37,398 nt of DNA. Origin: Colivivens sp964537205 (GTDB lineage: Bacteria; Bacteroidota; Bacteroidia; Bacteroidales; Bacteroidaceae). Of the stretch, positions 1-7,848 are shown piece after piece. Under the pieces are notes generated by a model. It was not told the origin of the DNA. It did no database searches and worked only from the letters and a program-made list of their open reading frames with translations. Positions within the stretch are counted from its first letter, which is position 1, and the number at the start of each line of letters is the position of its first letter. The stretch spans positions 1 through 37,398 of the forward strand of contig CAZHZH010000018.1 in the NCBI GenBank assembly GCA_964537205.1. Direction: 5' to 3'. A program made the position numbers and the translations under genes.

Positions 1-23
1 GATGCCTGTAGTTTAACGCTTTT

Positions 24-127
24 GGTTGACTACTTTGAGCCTTGTTTTTAATACGGGTTGACTTGGTTAAACTTTACTTTTATTTTTGGTTGATACACTT
101 TGCGGCTTAGTCACGTTTATGGTTGAC
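24..127. repeat. Short direct-repeat array, GGTTGA core every 32-33 bases
   Basis: GGTTGA occurs at 24, 56, 88 and 121, so the spacing is 32, 32 and 33 bases. The bases after the core are partly shared: the first and third units share a CTTTG and a CTT at matching offsets, and the first two share GGTTGACT. No protein frame explains a 32-base period. It could be a decayed tandem repeat, the edge of a mobile element lying left of the window, or a set of binding sites on one helix face (about three turns). Only the spacing and the shared core are seen; the function is unknown. Confidence 0.45.
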
Positions 128-390
128 ACTACAGCAGAAAAATACAAAAGGGCGGGAAAGGGCAAAGGAACTTTCATATATGGCATGGACCAACATTACT
201 ACGGATACAAATACTGCTTATATGGTTATGGAATTATTTGAGACAAGCCATGAAACAGGTCATAAGTTTGTTAGGCACTACATAACAAATCAAAGAAGAG
301 CCTTTTTCAACTGTTTTCTTGCGGTGTCCGATTACATTGATTGATTACAATCAACAAAACAGCGTTTTTCAAATAAAATAGTCGTAAATG
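128..390. other. Intergenic stretch without a supported gene
   Basis: No open frame here looks like a gene: the longest (123-344, beginning with TTG) has no recognisable domain and no promoter or ribosome-binding context. A small perfect inverted repeat, TTGATTG-ATTA-CAATCAA, lies at 337-354; it is not followed by a T-run, so it is not a classical terminator. The left edge of the window may contain the tail of an upstream gene, but I cannot identify one. Confidence 0.5.
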
Positions 391-422
391 TTTTTTCATG
401 CACGAGAAACTATCTAACTTTG
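391..422 (+). promoter_or_regulatory. Promoter of the candidate RNA at 428-650
   Basis: TAACTTTG at 415-422 matches the Bacteroidetes -7 box (TAnnTTTG). A T-run at 391-396 sits at the right distance for the -33 element, which in this phylum is a loose TTTG-like motif 19-21 bases upstream. Transcription would start near 428. The next supported start codon is at 758, on the far side of a strong hairpin terminator, so this promoter does not obviously serve argS. Confidence 0.6.
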
Positions 423-427
423 CATCG

Positions 428-650
428 TCAAAAAGAAAGAGACATTCTTGAGACACCAAAAAGAATAGGTTTTAGAAAGATATAAAGGTTTATTGTTAAT
501 AAGGAATATCAATAGGTATTAAGTAAGGTAATTTTTTCAGTAAGTATTAGTTATTGGTAAAAGATTGTAAAAAAAAGGATTTGATTAGGTATTAATTTTA
601 AGGTTAGTAATGATGAAGAGGCACTAGTGATAGTCCCTCTTTATTTTTTC
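428..650 (+). ncRNA. Candidate small non-coding RNA (about 220 nt), unknown family
   Basis: A TAACTTTG promoter precedes this stretch and a hairpin with a T-run ends it, and nothing between is a credible protein gene, so it reads as an independent transcription unit. It is very AT-rich and carries repeated GG-centred motifs: GGTATTA or AGTATTA followed within a few bases by GGTAA or GGTTA at 515-531, 543-560 and 588-606, with further AGGT/AAGG motifs at 467-504. The only longer stem I find is the terminal one. It could instead be a terminated leader of argS (attenuator), because argS lies downstream, but argS has its own -7 box at 724. I cannot place it in a known RNA family without a covariance search. 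Confidence 0.45.
615..649 (+). terminator. Intrinsic terminator ending the candidate RNA
   Basis: AAGAGG at 616-621 pairs with CCTCTT at 636-641; after a C/C mismatch the inner arms ACTA (623-626) and TAGT (631-634) close a GTGA tetraloop. A T-rich tail (TTTATTTTTT) follows at once. The tail is on the + strand only, which sets the direction of transcription. Confidence 0.75.
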
Positions 651-681
651 TATTTATACACATGCAAATCAATCATATTAA

Positions 682-706
682 GTAATAACTTGCGAATAGT
701 TATTAC
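682..706. promoter_or_regulatory. Perfect 9-base dyad upstream of the argS promoter (operator candidate)
   Basis: GTAATAACT (682-690) and AGTTATTAC (698-706) are exact reverse complements separated by TGCGAAT. The right arm covers the place where the -33 element of the argS promoter should be (about 699-705), given the -7 box at 724-731. That position suits a repressor or activator dimer. No T-run follows and the dyad lies upstream of the expected start of transcription, so an RNA terminator is unlikely. The binding protein is unknown. Confidence 0.5.
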
Positions 707-723
707 ATAACAGTTTTTTTTCG

Positions 724-731
724 TACCTTTG
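724..731 (+). promoter_or_regulatory. argS promoter, -7 box
   Basis: TACCTTTG matches TAnnTTTG exactly and lies 26 bases ahead of the argS start codon, giving a 5' leader of only about 20 nt. No clear TTTG is seen at -33; that position is taken by the right arm of the dyad at 682-706. Confidence 0.65.
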
Positions 732-757
732 CACATTAGAAACAATCAACCACATTG

Positions 758-2581
758 ATGATGAGTACAGAACAAATAATACAAAACGCTGTAGTGAATT
801 ACATTAAGGGCCACTACAACACCGAAGTCGACATTAAGTTGATTCAGGTCCAGCAAACCAGGAGCGAGTTTGAAGGCCAACTCACTATTGTCGTCTTTCC
901 TCTTTTAAGGATCACCAAGAAGAGCCCTGAGCAAACAGCGCAAGAGATAGGGAAATTCCTAACAGAGAGTATTCCAGAGACCGTTGCGAAATACAACGTT
1001 GTTAAAGGTTTCCTCAACCTTGTCATCTCAAGTCAGAATTGGATTGGCGTGCTTAATCATATTGTATCTACAAAGAATTTCGGCTTTACAGAGGTTACTG
1101 AAAACTCACCATTAGTAATGATCGAGTACTCATCGCCAAATACAAACAAACCTCTTCATTTAGGACACGTACGCAACAATCTGCTTGGGAGTTCTTTGGC
1201 GCGCATCATCGAGGCCAATGGCAACAAGGTGGTAAAAACAAATATCGTCAACGACCGTGGCATACATATATGCAAGTCCATGCTGGCATGGCTCAAGTAT
1301 GGTAATGGCGAGACTCCTGAGTCGTCTGGTAAGAAAGGCGACCACCTTGTAGGTGATTATTATGTGGCATTTGAGCAACACTACAAAGCGGAGCGCAAAG
1401 AACTTACAGCCAAATACATGGCTGAGGGCATGAGCGAGGAAGACGCAGCAGAAAAGGCTAAAAACGACGCTCCTCTAATTAAGGAGGCTCATGAGATGCT
1501 TGTCAAATGGGAGCACAACGATCCTGAAGTGCGGGCACTATGGAAAAAGATGAACTCATGGGTATATGCCGGTTTCGATGAAACGTACAAGGCTCTCGGA
1601 GTAAGTTTCGACAAGATATATTACGAATCTGAGACGTACCTTGAAGGCAAAAAAGTTGTACTGGAGGGCTTGGATAAGGGGTTGTTTTATCGTCGTCCTG
1701 ACAATTCCGTATGGGCCGACCTTACCAAGGACGGACTTGACGAGAAGTTGCTTCTGCGAAGTGACGGCACATCGGTGTATATGACACAAGACATAGGCAC
1801 GGCAAAACTACGCTTTCAGGACTACCCTATAGATAAAATGATTTATGTAGTGGGTAATGAGCAGAACTACCATTTCCAAGTATTGTCGATATTACTTGAC
1901 AAATTAGGATTCAAATGGGGCAAGGATCTCGTACACTTCTCTTACGGCATGGTTGAACTTCCGAACGGCAAGATGAAAAGCCGTGAAGGTACAGTTGTAG
2001 ATGCCGATGACTTAATTGAGAAGATGGTGAACGACGCCTATCAAATGTCGAAGGACATGGGCAAAAACACCGACATGAGCGACGATGAGGTACATGAGAT
2101 TGCACGACAGGTCGGCTTGGGTGCTCTGAAGTATTTCATACTCAAGGTTGACGCACGCAAAAACATGCTGTTCAACCCTGCAGAAAGCATTGATTTCAAC
2201 GGGAATACAGGTCCATTCATTCAATATACATATGCGCGCATATCATCTATTATGCGTAAGGCCGTAGAAGCAGGTATTACAGTACCAGCGACCTTCACGG
2301 CAAACATTCAGCTCAACGACAAGGAAGTCAGTCTGATTCAGAAACTAAACAGCTTTAGGACGACAGTAAGCGAAGCAGGACAGAACTACAGTCCGTCGAA
2401 CATTGCCAACTATTGCTATGAATTGACAAAAGAATACAACCAATTCTATCATGATTTCAGTATTCTCAGAGAAGAGGATGAGCAAAAAAAGATGTTCCGG
2501 CTTGTATTGTCAAAAGCCGTCGCACACATAATAAACGAAGGCATGGGACTGCTTGGCATTGAGATGCCTGAACGTATGTAG
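758..2581 (+). CDS. argS: Arginyl-tRNA synthetase
   Basis: Charges tRNA-Arg with arginine in the cytoplasm, using ATP. It is a class I synthetase of about 607 aa, a normal length for the family. The HIGH signature appears as HLGH at residues 134-137, within SPNTNKPLHLGHVRNN, and the KMSK-like loop as KMKSREG at 405-411. An N-terminal Arg-specific additional domain precedes the catalytic core, and a helical anticodon-binding (DALR) domain closes the protein. I start it at the ATG at 758; another ATG follows at 761 and a TTG lies at 755, so the choice affects only one or two residues. The start lies close behind a TAnnTTTG box. It heads a likely + operon with rnhA (1-base gap) and the ABC exporter. 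Confidence 0.97.
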   Translation: MMSTEQIIQNAVVNYIKGHYNTEVDIKLIQVQQTRSEFEGQLTIVVFPLLRITKKSPEQTAQEIGKFLTESIPETVAKYNVVKGFLNLVISSQNWIGVLNHIVSTKNFGFTEVTENSPLVMIEYSSPNTNKPLHLGHVRNNLLGSSLARIIEANGNKVVKTNIVNDRGIHICKSMLAWLKYGNGETPESSGKKGDHLVGDYYVAFEQHYKAERKELTAKYMAEGMSEEDAAEKAKNDAPLIKEAHEMLVKWEHNDPEVRALWKKMNSWVYAGFDETYKALGVSFDKIYYESETYLEGKKVVLEGLDKGLFYRRPDNSVWADLTKDGLDEKLLLRSDGTSVYMTQDIGTAKLRFQDYPIDKMIYVVGNEQNYHFQVLSILLDKLGFKWGKDLVHFSYGMVELPNGKMKSREGTVVDADDLIEKMVNDAYQMSKDMGKNTDMSDDEVHEIARQVGLGALKYFILKVDARKNMLFNPAESIDFNGNTGPFIQYTYARISSIMRKAVEAGITVPATFTANIQLNDKEVSLIQKLNSFRTTVSEAGQNYSPSNIANYCYELTKEYNQFYHDFSILREEDEQKKMFRLVLSKAVAHIINEGMGLLGIEMPERM

Positions 2582-2582
2582 G

Positions 2583-3005
2583 ATGACAAATATGAGTGAG
2601 AGACCATTGGGAGAAGCATTATGTGTAGATGCCGCATGCAGCGGTAATCCAGGGAAAATGGAATACCGGGGAGTTCATTTGCCATCAGGCAAACAGATAT
2701 TTCACTATGGACCTGTGTACGGCACAAATAATATTGGTGAGTTTCTCGCAATCGTCCACGCATTGGCACTACTAAAGCAGAAAGGCTCAGCGATGCCTGT
2801 TTACTCAGACAGCTATACGGCACGTATATGGGTGCAGAAAAAGAAATGCAAGACGCAATTAGAAAGAAACGCCAAAACAGAGGCTTTATATAAAATAATC
2901 GAAAGAGCCGAGAACTGGTTGCGCAACAATTCATACTCCAACGTAGTTGCAAAGTGGGACACGAATCAATGGGGTGAGATTCCAGCAGATTTCGGAAGAA
3001 AGTAA
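2583..3005 (+). CDS. rnhA: Ribonuclease HI, short form
   Basis: Cuts the RNA strand of RNA-DNA hybrids, removing R-loops and primers. The 140-aa protein is just the RNase H fold. The four acidic metal ligands can be placed as D16 (VDAACSGNPG), E53 (NNIGEFLAI), D76 (VYSDS) and D136 in a C-terminal IPADFGRK, which resembles the Bacillus halodurans-type enzyme. Many Bacteroidetes homologues carry an N-terminal hybrid-binding (viroplasmin-like) domain; it is absent here, since the ATG at 2583 follows the argS stop with one base between. It is followed after 9 bases by the ABC exporter. The start is chosen on that spacing; a further in-frame ATG at 2592 is possible. Confidence 0.9.
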   Translation: MTNMSERPLGEALCVDAACSGNPGKMEYRGVHLPSGKQIFHYGPVYGTNNIGEFLAIVHALALLKQKGSAMPVYSDSYTARIWVQKKKCKTQLERNAKTEALYKIIERAENWLRNNSYSNVVAKWDTNQWGEIPADFGRK

Positions 3006-3014
3006 AAGACGGCA

Positions 3015-4868
3015 ATGAAAGAATTCTTCAAGTTAATGGGACCATATTTCCGTCCCTACAAATGTTACATAGCGGGAACATTCCTGTTTAATATCCTTAC
3101 TGCAATATTCAACGTAGTTTCATTTACCTTGTTGGTGCCAATACTAAAGATTCTTTTCAACATAGAAGACAAGGTGTATACATACCGCCCTTTTGTGGTA
3201 GCGGGAAACATAAAGCAAAGCATAGACCAAATTATCGACATAGCGCAAAACAACGGCTATTATTATAGCCAGCAACTCATAACCGAATACGGGCGAGCCA
3301 CAACACTGTTGATTCTCGGCCTTATTCTCGGAGTACTCACATTGCTCAAAACCAGCGCATACTTCGGCGGTTCCGCATGCCTCATGCCAATAAAAACGGG
3401 CATCGTGCGTGATATAAGGGCTAAACTTTATAAAAAAATACTACATTTGCCCCTATCATTCTTCACAGAGGAAAGAAAAGGCGACATTCTGGCGCGAATC
3501 AGCACAGATGTCAACGAAGTGGACTCGTCAATTGGAAGTTCATTAGACATGGTCATCAAGAATCCCATCTTCATTCTTGTATACCTCGGTACACTCTGCG
3601 CGCTTAGTTGGCAACTTACTATATTCGTATTGCTTGTAGTGCCATTTCTTGCCATAGGCATAGGAAGAATCGGCAAGAAACTTAAGAGTAAGTCATTGTT
3701 GGCACAGGCGAGATGGAGCGACGGACTAAGTATAATAGAAGAGACACTTGGCGGCTTGCGGATCATCAAGGCATTTATTGCAGAGAAAAAAATGGAGGAT
3801 AAATTCGTAGCCGTAAACAACGAGTACAGGAAGATTTCAATGAGAGTGTCAATACGGCAATCAGCAGCGCACCCGGTAAGTGAATTTTTGGGAACACTTA
3901 TGATCGTGATTGTACTTTGGTTTGGAGGATACCTGATATTCTCTGGAAACTCCCCTATTGACGCAAGCGCATTCATCTACTATCTTGTCATACTTTATAC
4001 TACACTTCAGCCAGTGAAGGACTTGTCAAAAGCTGGTTACACCATACAAAAAGGCATGGCGTCCATGGAACGCATCAACAAGATACTTGACGCGAAAAAC
4101 AACATCAAAGAAAAAGAAAACGCCATTCAGATTGACGGGCTCCACAAGTCCATCGAGTTGAAAAATGTTTGCTTCTCATATAACGAAGGGCATGAAATCC
4201 TACATGATATTAACATAGTAATTCCTAAGGGACAGACAATCGCCATTGTAGGACAGTCAGGCTCAGGCAAATCAACGTTGGTCGACCTGATTCCAAGATA
4301 TCACGACATTTCATCGGGACAAATACTTATTGACGGCACTGATATACGCGACATGTCTATCCAATCATTAAGAAGCATTATAGGCAATGTCAATCAAGAA
4401 GCGATTTTGTTTAATGACACCATATTCAACAACATCGCCTTTGGAGTTGAAAACGCCACACAAAAAGAGGTGGAGGACGCAGCTCGCATAGCAAACGCGC
4501 ATGATTTCATTATGTACATGGAAAACGGCTACCAAACGAACATAGGCGACAGAGGTTGCAGATTGTCAGGAGGCCAACGACAGCGAATATCCATTGCGCG
4601 CGCCATACTGAAGAATCCGCCAATACTTATCCTTGACGAGGCCACATCGGCTCTTGACACAGAATCAGAGAAACTGGTTCAAGAGGCACTGGAAAACCTG
4701 ATGAAATCAAGAACTACTATCGCAATAGCACACCGGCTCTCAACGATCAAGAATTCAGAGCGTATTTTTGTGCTGCATGAAGGTAGAATTGTCGAGCAGG
4801 GAACTCATGACGAACTTATCGCTATCAACGGATACTACAAGCGGCTGAACGACATGCAGCAACTCTGA
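3015..4868 (+). CDS. ABC exporter, MsbA-like (fused membrane and ATPase domains)
   Basis: A 617-aa half-transporter with the usual order: a transmembrane domain (roughly residues 1-350, about six membrane helices) followed by a nucleotide-binding domain. Walker A is GQSGSGKST at 413-421, the signature LSGGQRQ begins at 517, Walker B is ILILDE at 537-542 with the D-loop SALD, and the H-loop histidine is about 573. All catalytic motifs look intact. Homodimers of this type flip lipids or export lipid A precursors, drugs or peptides; the substrate cannot be read from the sequence, so msbA is only a comparison. It is 9 bases after rnhA, so probably co-transcribed with argS-rnhA, and is followed by a small secreted protein. 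Confidence 0.9.
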   Translation: MKEFFKLMGPYFRPYKCYIAGTFLFNILTAIFNVVSFTLLVPILKILFNIEDKVYTYRPFVVAGNIKQSIDQIIDIAQNNGYYYSQQLITEYGRATTLLILGLILGVLTLLKTSAYFGGSACLMPIKTGIVRDIRAKLYKKILHLPLSFFTEERKGDILARISTDVNEVDSSIGSSLDMVIKNPIFILVYLGTLCALSWQLTIFVLLVVPFLAIGIGRIGKKLKSKSLLAQARWSDGLSIIEETLGGLRIIKAFIAEKKMEDKFVAVNNEYRKISMRVSIRQSAAHPVSEFLGTLMIVIVLWFGGYLIFSGNSPIDASAFIYYLVILYTTLQPVKDLSKAGYTIQKGMASMERINKILDAKNNIKEKENAIQIDGLHKSIELKNVCFSYNEGHEILHDINIVIPKGQTIAIVGQSGSGKSTLVDLIPRYHDISSGQILIDGTDIRDMSIQSLRSIIGNVNQEAILFNDTIFNNIAFGVENATQKEVEDAARIANAHDFIMYMENGYQTNIGDRGCRLSGGQRQRISIARAILKNPPILILDEATSALDTESEKLVQEALENLMKSRTTIAIAHRLSTIKNSERIFVLHEGRIVEQGTHDELIAINGYYKRLNDMQQL

Positions 4869-4904
4869 CAAACGAGTGTTTATTTTTAAATATCATATCA
4901 GTAT

Positions 4905-5537
4905 ATGGACAGGTTGCTATTTATTCTAATATTGACAATCAACTGCACTGCGGCATTCGCCCAAACCCACATGCGTATTCATCACAAGGATGGGAACCAT
5001 TCGGACGTACCGATAAATATGATTGACAGCGTCACATTCGTCAATGAGAACGATACCGAATCAAGCGGATTGGTTGGCAGTTGGTTTTGGGGAGATACAG
5101 TCGCCGGATATTATGAACTACTAACATTCAACAGCGACAACACTTATACAGGATACGACAACTATTTTTCTTTTGGACTTGACAATGCCACCTACGGATG
5201 GTACATACGTCACAATGCCCTTCTCACGTTGCAATCAAACGGCGTTGGTTACAGACGCAAATACACATGGTTTATCGTGGGGATGTCAGTCGACGCATTG
5301 GAAGTTATGACAAATACAGGCGATTTCATATATTACAGGCTTCAGCCGGAAAGCCTTACCCTTTCAGTAGGCGAATCATTACATTGCCAGGGTGACGACC
5401 GCTTTGTCTTTGCCGATGGTGTTACCGCAAGCATTGCAAACAACACACTGCAAGGACTAAGCAAGGGAACGACATATATAGAAAAATATATAGCGGCAAA
5501 GAATGCCATAGTCTCCTATAAAGTCATCGTTGAATAA
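4905..5537 (+). CDS. Secreted protein of unknown function
   Basis: The 210-aa product starts with a typical signal peptide: a short basic start, a hydrophobic stretch, then AFA before QT at about residue 20. Just after it is the segment KDGNHSDVPINMIDSVTF, which resembles a short motif common near the N-terminus of exported Bacteroidales proteins. The middle (about 58-145) is rich in aromatic and beta-prone residues with WFWGD and GWYIR, and may be a small beta-barrel or lipocalin-like fold. The last 65 residues (LTLSVGESL onward) look like a bacterial Ig-like domain. There is no lipobox. It lies 36 bases after the ABC exporter and converges with the FKBP gene, only five bases away, with no visible terminator between. 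No specific function can be given. Confidence 0.75.
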   Translation: MDRLLFILILTINCTAAFAQTHMRIHHKDGNHSDVPINMIDSVTFVNENDTESSGLVGSWFWGDTVAGYYELLTFNSDNTYTGYDNYFSFGLDNATYGWYIRHNALLTLQSNGVGYRRKYTWFIVGMSVDALEVMTNTGDFIYYRLQPESLTLSVGESLHCQGDDRFVFADGVTASIANNTLQGLSKGTTYIEKYIAAKNAIVSYKVIVE

Positions 5538-5542
5538 GCCTA

Positions 5543-6178
5543 TCAATGCCAGCTTGTGTCGGTATCGAGTTTATAACGATAGACCCTTGCAAGCTTCATG
5601 TCGAATATCAGCGTTGAATACGCAGGTATAGAGGCTGATGTGTATTCCGACGTTCCGTATCCTAAATAATAAGGTACATATACAATCCAACGGTCACCTT
5701 CATGCATGTGCATCAACGCCGTACTGAAACCTACAATATTGCTGCTTACACAAAATATCGTTGGTACGTCTGTAGCCTCATTAAGGATGTTGCCGCTATA
5801 GCTCTTACCGAAATTATATCCCGTGGGATGCTGGCTTGTCGGCATTAAACGCCCCGAATAGTGCACACGCACAGAATCAGAATACATAGGAGAAATCGTT
5901 CCAGAACCCGTTTCCACCTTTCTTACATAAACAAAATACTCCGGGTGGGTTGAATATAATGCGGAAGAATCACCTACAGTGAAAGACTTCAGTATTTCCC
6001 ATGTTCCATCCGCATTGATTGCAGCGACATTGGCAATGGAGTCTACAAAATGCTCATTACGCACTTTCCAATTGTCATATTCACTAACCTCGTCCTTCTC
6101 GCTGCACGAAGCCAACGCACATACAGCGAGAAACGAAGTCAGAATGACATAGACAAAATATACCTTCACAACTTTCAT
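5543..6178 (-). CDS. FKBP-type peptidyl-prolyl isomerase, lipoprotein
   Basis: A 211-aa exported protein. Residues 1-25 form a lipoprotein signal with lipobox LASC, so C25 should be lipidated. The C-terminal half contains FKBP features: VRVHYSGRLM at about 104-113, then GFSTALMHMHEGDRWIVYVPYYLGYG and a closing STLIFDMKLARV. FKBP proteins speed cis-trans isomerisation at proline and often act as folding helpers in the envelope. The loop between the two blocks is longer than in the simplest FKBPs. Its ATG overlaps the glyS stop by four bases (ATGA), which signals translational coupling; this glyS-FKBP pairing is familiar in Bacteroidales. It ends five bases from the convergent secreted-protein gene. 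Confidence 0.88.
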   Translation of the reverse strand: MKVVKVYFVYVILTSFLAVCALASCSEKDEVSEYDNWKVRNEHFVDSIANVAAINADGTWEILKSFTVGDSSALYSTHPEYFVYVRKVETGSGTISPMYSDSVRVHYSGRLMPTSQHPTGYNFGKSYSGNILNEATDVPTIFCVSSNIVGFSTALMHMHEGDRWIVYVPYYLGYGTSEYTSASIPAYSTLIFDMKLARVYRYKLDTDTSWH

Positions 6179-7725
6179 TCGAACTGATTGAGTTTTTTCA
6201 GAAGGCTGGTAATTGATACCTTGTCCTCAATTATACCTTTAAGTTCAGAGATGTTAACCCTTTCTTGTTCCATTGTGTCGCGGAAACGGATTGTGACCGT
6301 ATTGTCCTCAAGCGACTGATGGTCTATAGTAACACAATAAGGTGTTCCTATTGCATCTTGACGGCGATAACGCTTTCCAATAGAATCTTTCTCGTCATAT
6401 TGACAATTGAAATAGAATTTTAAATCATTCATTATTTCACGCGCCTTCTCTGGAAGTCCGTCTTTTTTTGTCAGTGGCAGAATGGCCAATTTTATAGGAG
6501 CCAGGGCAGCCGGCAATTTTAGAACCACGCGGCTCTCTCCGTTTTCCAACGTTTCCTCCTGATAGCTGTGGCACATAACAGAGAGGAACATACGGTCAAC
6601 GCCAATGGACGTTTCAATGACGTATGGTGTATAAGATTCATTCAGTTCAGGGTCAAAGTACTTGATACTCTTTCCTGAGAACTTCTCATGTTGCGACAAA
6701 TCAAAATCCGTACGGCTGTGAATACCTTCAACCTCCTTAAAGCCGAATGGCATTTTAAATTCTATGTCTGTCGCCGCGTTTGCATAGTGTGCAAGTTTCT
6801 CGTGATCATGAAATCGGTAGTTCTCTGCGCCAAATCCGAGATTTTGGTGCCATGCCATACGCGTCTTTTTCCAGCGTGCGAACCAATCGAGTTCTGTTCC
6901 TGGCTTGATAAAGAACTGCATTTCCATCTGTTCAAACTCCCTCATACGGAAAATAAACTGGCGTGCGACTATTTCATTACGAAACGCCTTACCGATTTGG
7001 GCTATGCCAAACGGGATTTTCATGCGTCCTGTTTTCTGGACATTCAGATAATTGACGAATATGCCTTGAGCTGTTTCAGGACGAAGGTATATTGTTGATG
7101 TTCCGTCAGCGGTACTTCCCAATTCTGTTTTGAACATAAGGTTGAATTGACGCACCTCCGTCCAGTTTCTTGTCCCGCTTATAGGGCAAACAATCTGTTC
7201 GTCCAAAATAATCTGCCGTAATTCATTAAGGTCCATGGCGTTCATAGCCTTTTTATAACGTTCGTGCAGAGCGTCGCGTTTTGCTTGTTCCTCAAGAACC
7301 TTCGGACTTGTCTCACGATACTTTTGTTCATCGAATGAATCGCCGAAGCGCTTCCTCGCTTTTGCTACTTCCTTTTCGATCTTTTCATCGTATTTTGCGA
7401 TTTGATCCTCAATCAGCACGTCTGCGCGATAACGTTTCTTAGAATCGCGATTGTCAATAAGCGGATCATTAAATGCGTCCACATGGCCTGATGCCTTCCA
7501 TATGGTTGGGTGCATAAATACCGCAGAATCAATGCCTACGATATTTTCATTCATCAAAACCATACTTTGCCACCAATATTGTTTGATATTGTTCTTCAAT
7601 TCCACTCCGTTCTGTCCGTAGTCATAGACGGCTCCCAACCCGTCGTATATTTCACTTGATGGAAATACGAATCCATATTCCTTGCAATGAGATACTACCT
7701 TCTTAAATACATCTTCTTGTGCCAT
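6175..7725 (-). CDS. glyS: Glycyl-tRNA synthetase (single-chain, alpha2 type)
   Basis: Charges tRNA-Gly with glycine. It is the homodimeric class II form of about 516 aa, not the alpha2beta2 form of E. coli. Seen motifs include the N-terminal block GLGAVYDYGQNG, the YLRPETAQGIF substrate segment, motif 2 around KIPFGIAQIGKAFRNE, and motif 3 with GVDRMFL, followed by a C-terminal anticodon-binding domain (APIKLAILPL onward). The frame stays open upstream to 7845, but the added residues look unlike the family, and the -7 box at 7811-7818 lies inside that extension, so I start at the ATG at 7725 (MAQEDVF). It heads a two-gene unit with the FKBP lipoprotein. Confidence 0.96.
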   Translation of the reverse strand: MAQEDVFKKVVSHCKEYGFVFPSSEIYDGLGAVYDYGQNGVELKNNIKQYWWQSMVLMNENIVGIDSAVFMHPTIWKASGHVDAFNDPLIDNRDSKKRYRADVLIEDQIAKYDEKIEKEVAKARKRFGDSFDEQKYRETSPKVLEEQAKRDALHERYKKAMNAMDLNELRQIILDEQIVCPISGTRNWTEVRQFNLMFKTELGSTADGTSTIYLRPETAQGIFVNYLNVQKTGRMKIPFGIAQIGKAFRNEIVARQFIFRMREFEQMEMQFFIKPGTELDWFARWKKTRMAWHQNLGFGAENYRFHDHEKLAHYANAATDIEFKMPFGFKEVEGIHSRTDFDLSQHEKFSGKSIKYFDPELNESYTPYVIETSIGVDRMFLSVMCHSYQEETLENGESRVVLKLPAALAPIKLAILPLTKKDGLPEKAREIMNDLKFYFNCQYDEKDSIGKRYRRQDAIGTPYCVTIDHQSLEDNTVTIRFRDTMEQERVNISELKGIIEDKVSITSLLKKLNQFE

Positions 7726-7810
7726 TTTTTCTTTATATTTTTTATTGCGTATGCTATTATTTTTTATGTCTTCGCCTCTATCTGTTGTAGCATAAAGGCA
7801 TATATGAATA

Positions 7811-7818
7811 CAAAGGTA
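7811..7818 (-). promoter_or_regulatory. glyS promoter, -7 box
   Basis: On the minus strand this reads TACCTTTG, an exact TAnnTTTG box, with a T-rich CCTTTTT stretch about 19 bases upstream as the likely -33 element. Transcription from here gives a leader of about 80 nt before the glyS ATG at 7725. Confidence 0.65.
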
Positions 7819-7848
7819 CGAAAAATCCCATAAAAAGGAATCCATAAT

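Noticed and set aside
123..344. A 73-codon open frame starting with TTG near the left edge
   Set aside because: No recognisable domain, no ATG or promoter context, and it begins inside the GGTTGA repeat array; probably chance.
7726..7845. A 40-residue N-terminal extension of glyS
   Set aside because: It is unlike the family and contains the -7 promoter box, so it is leader sequence.
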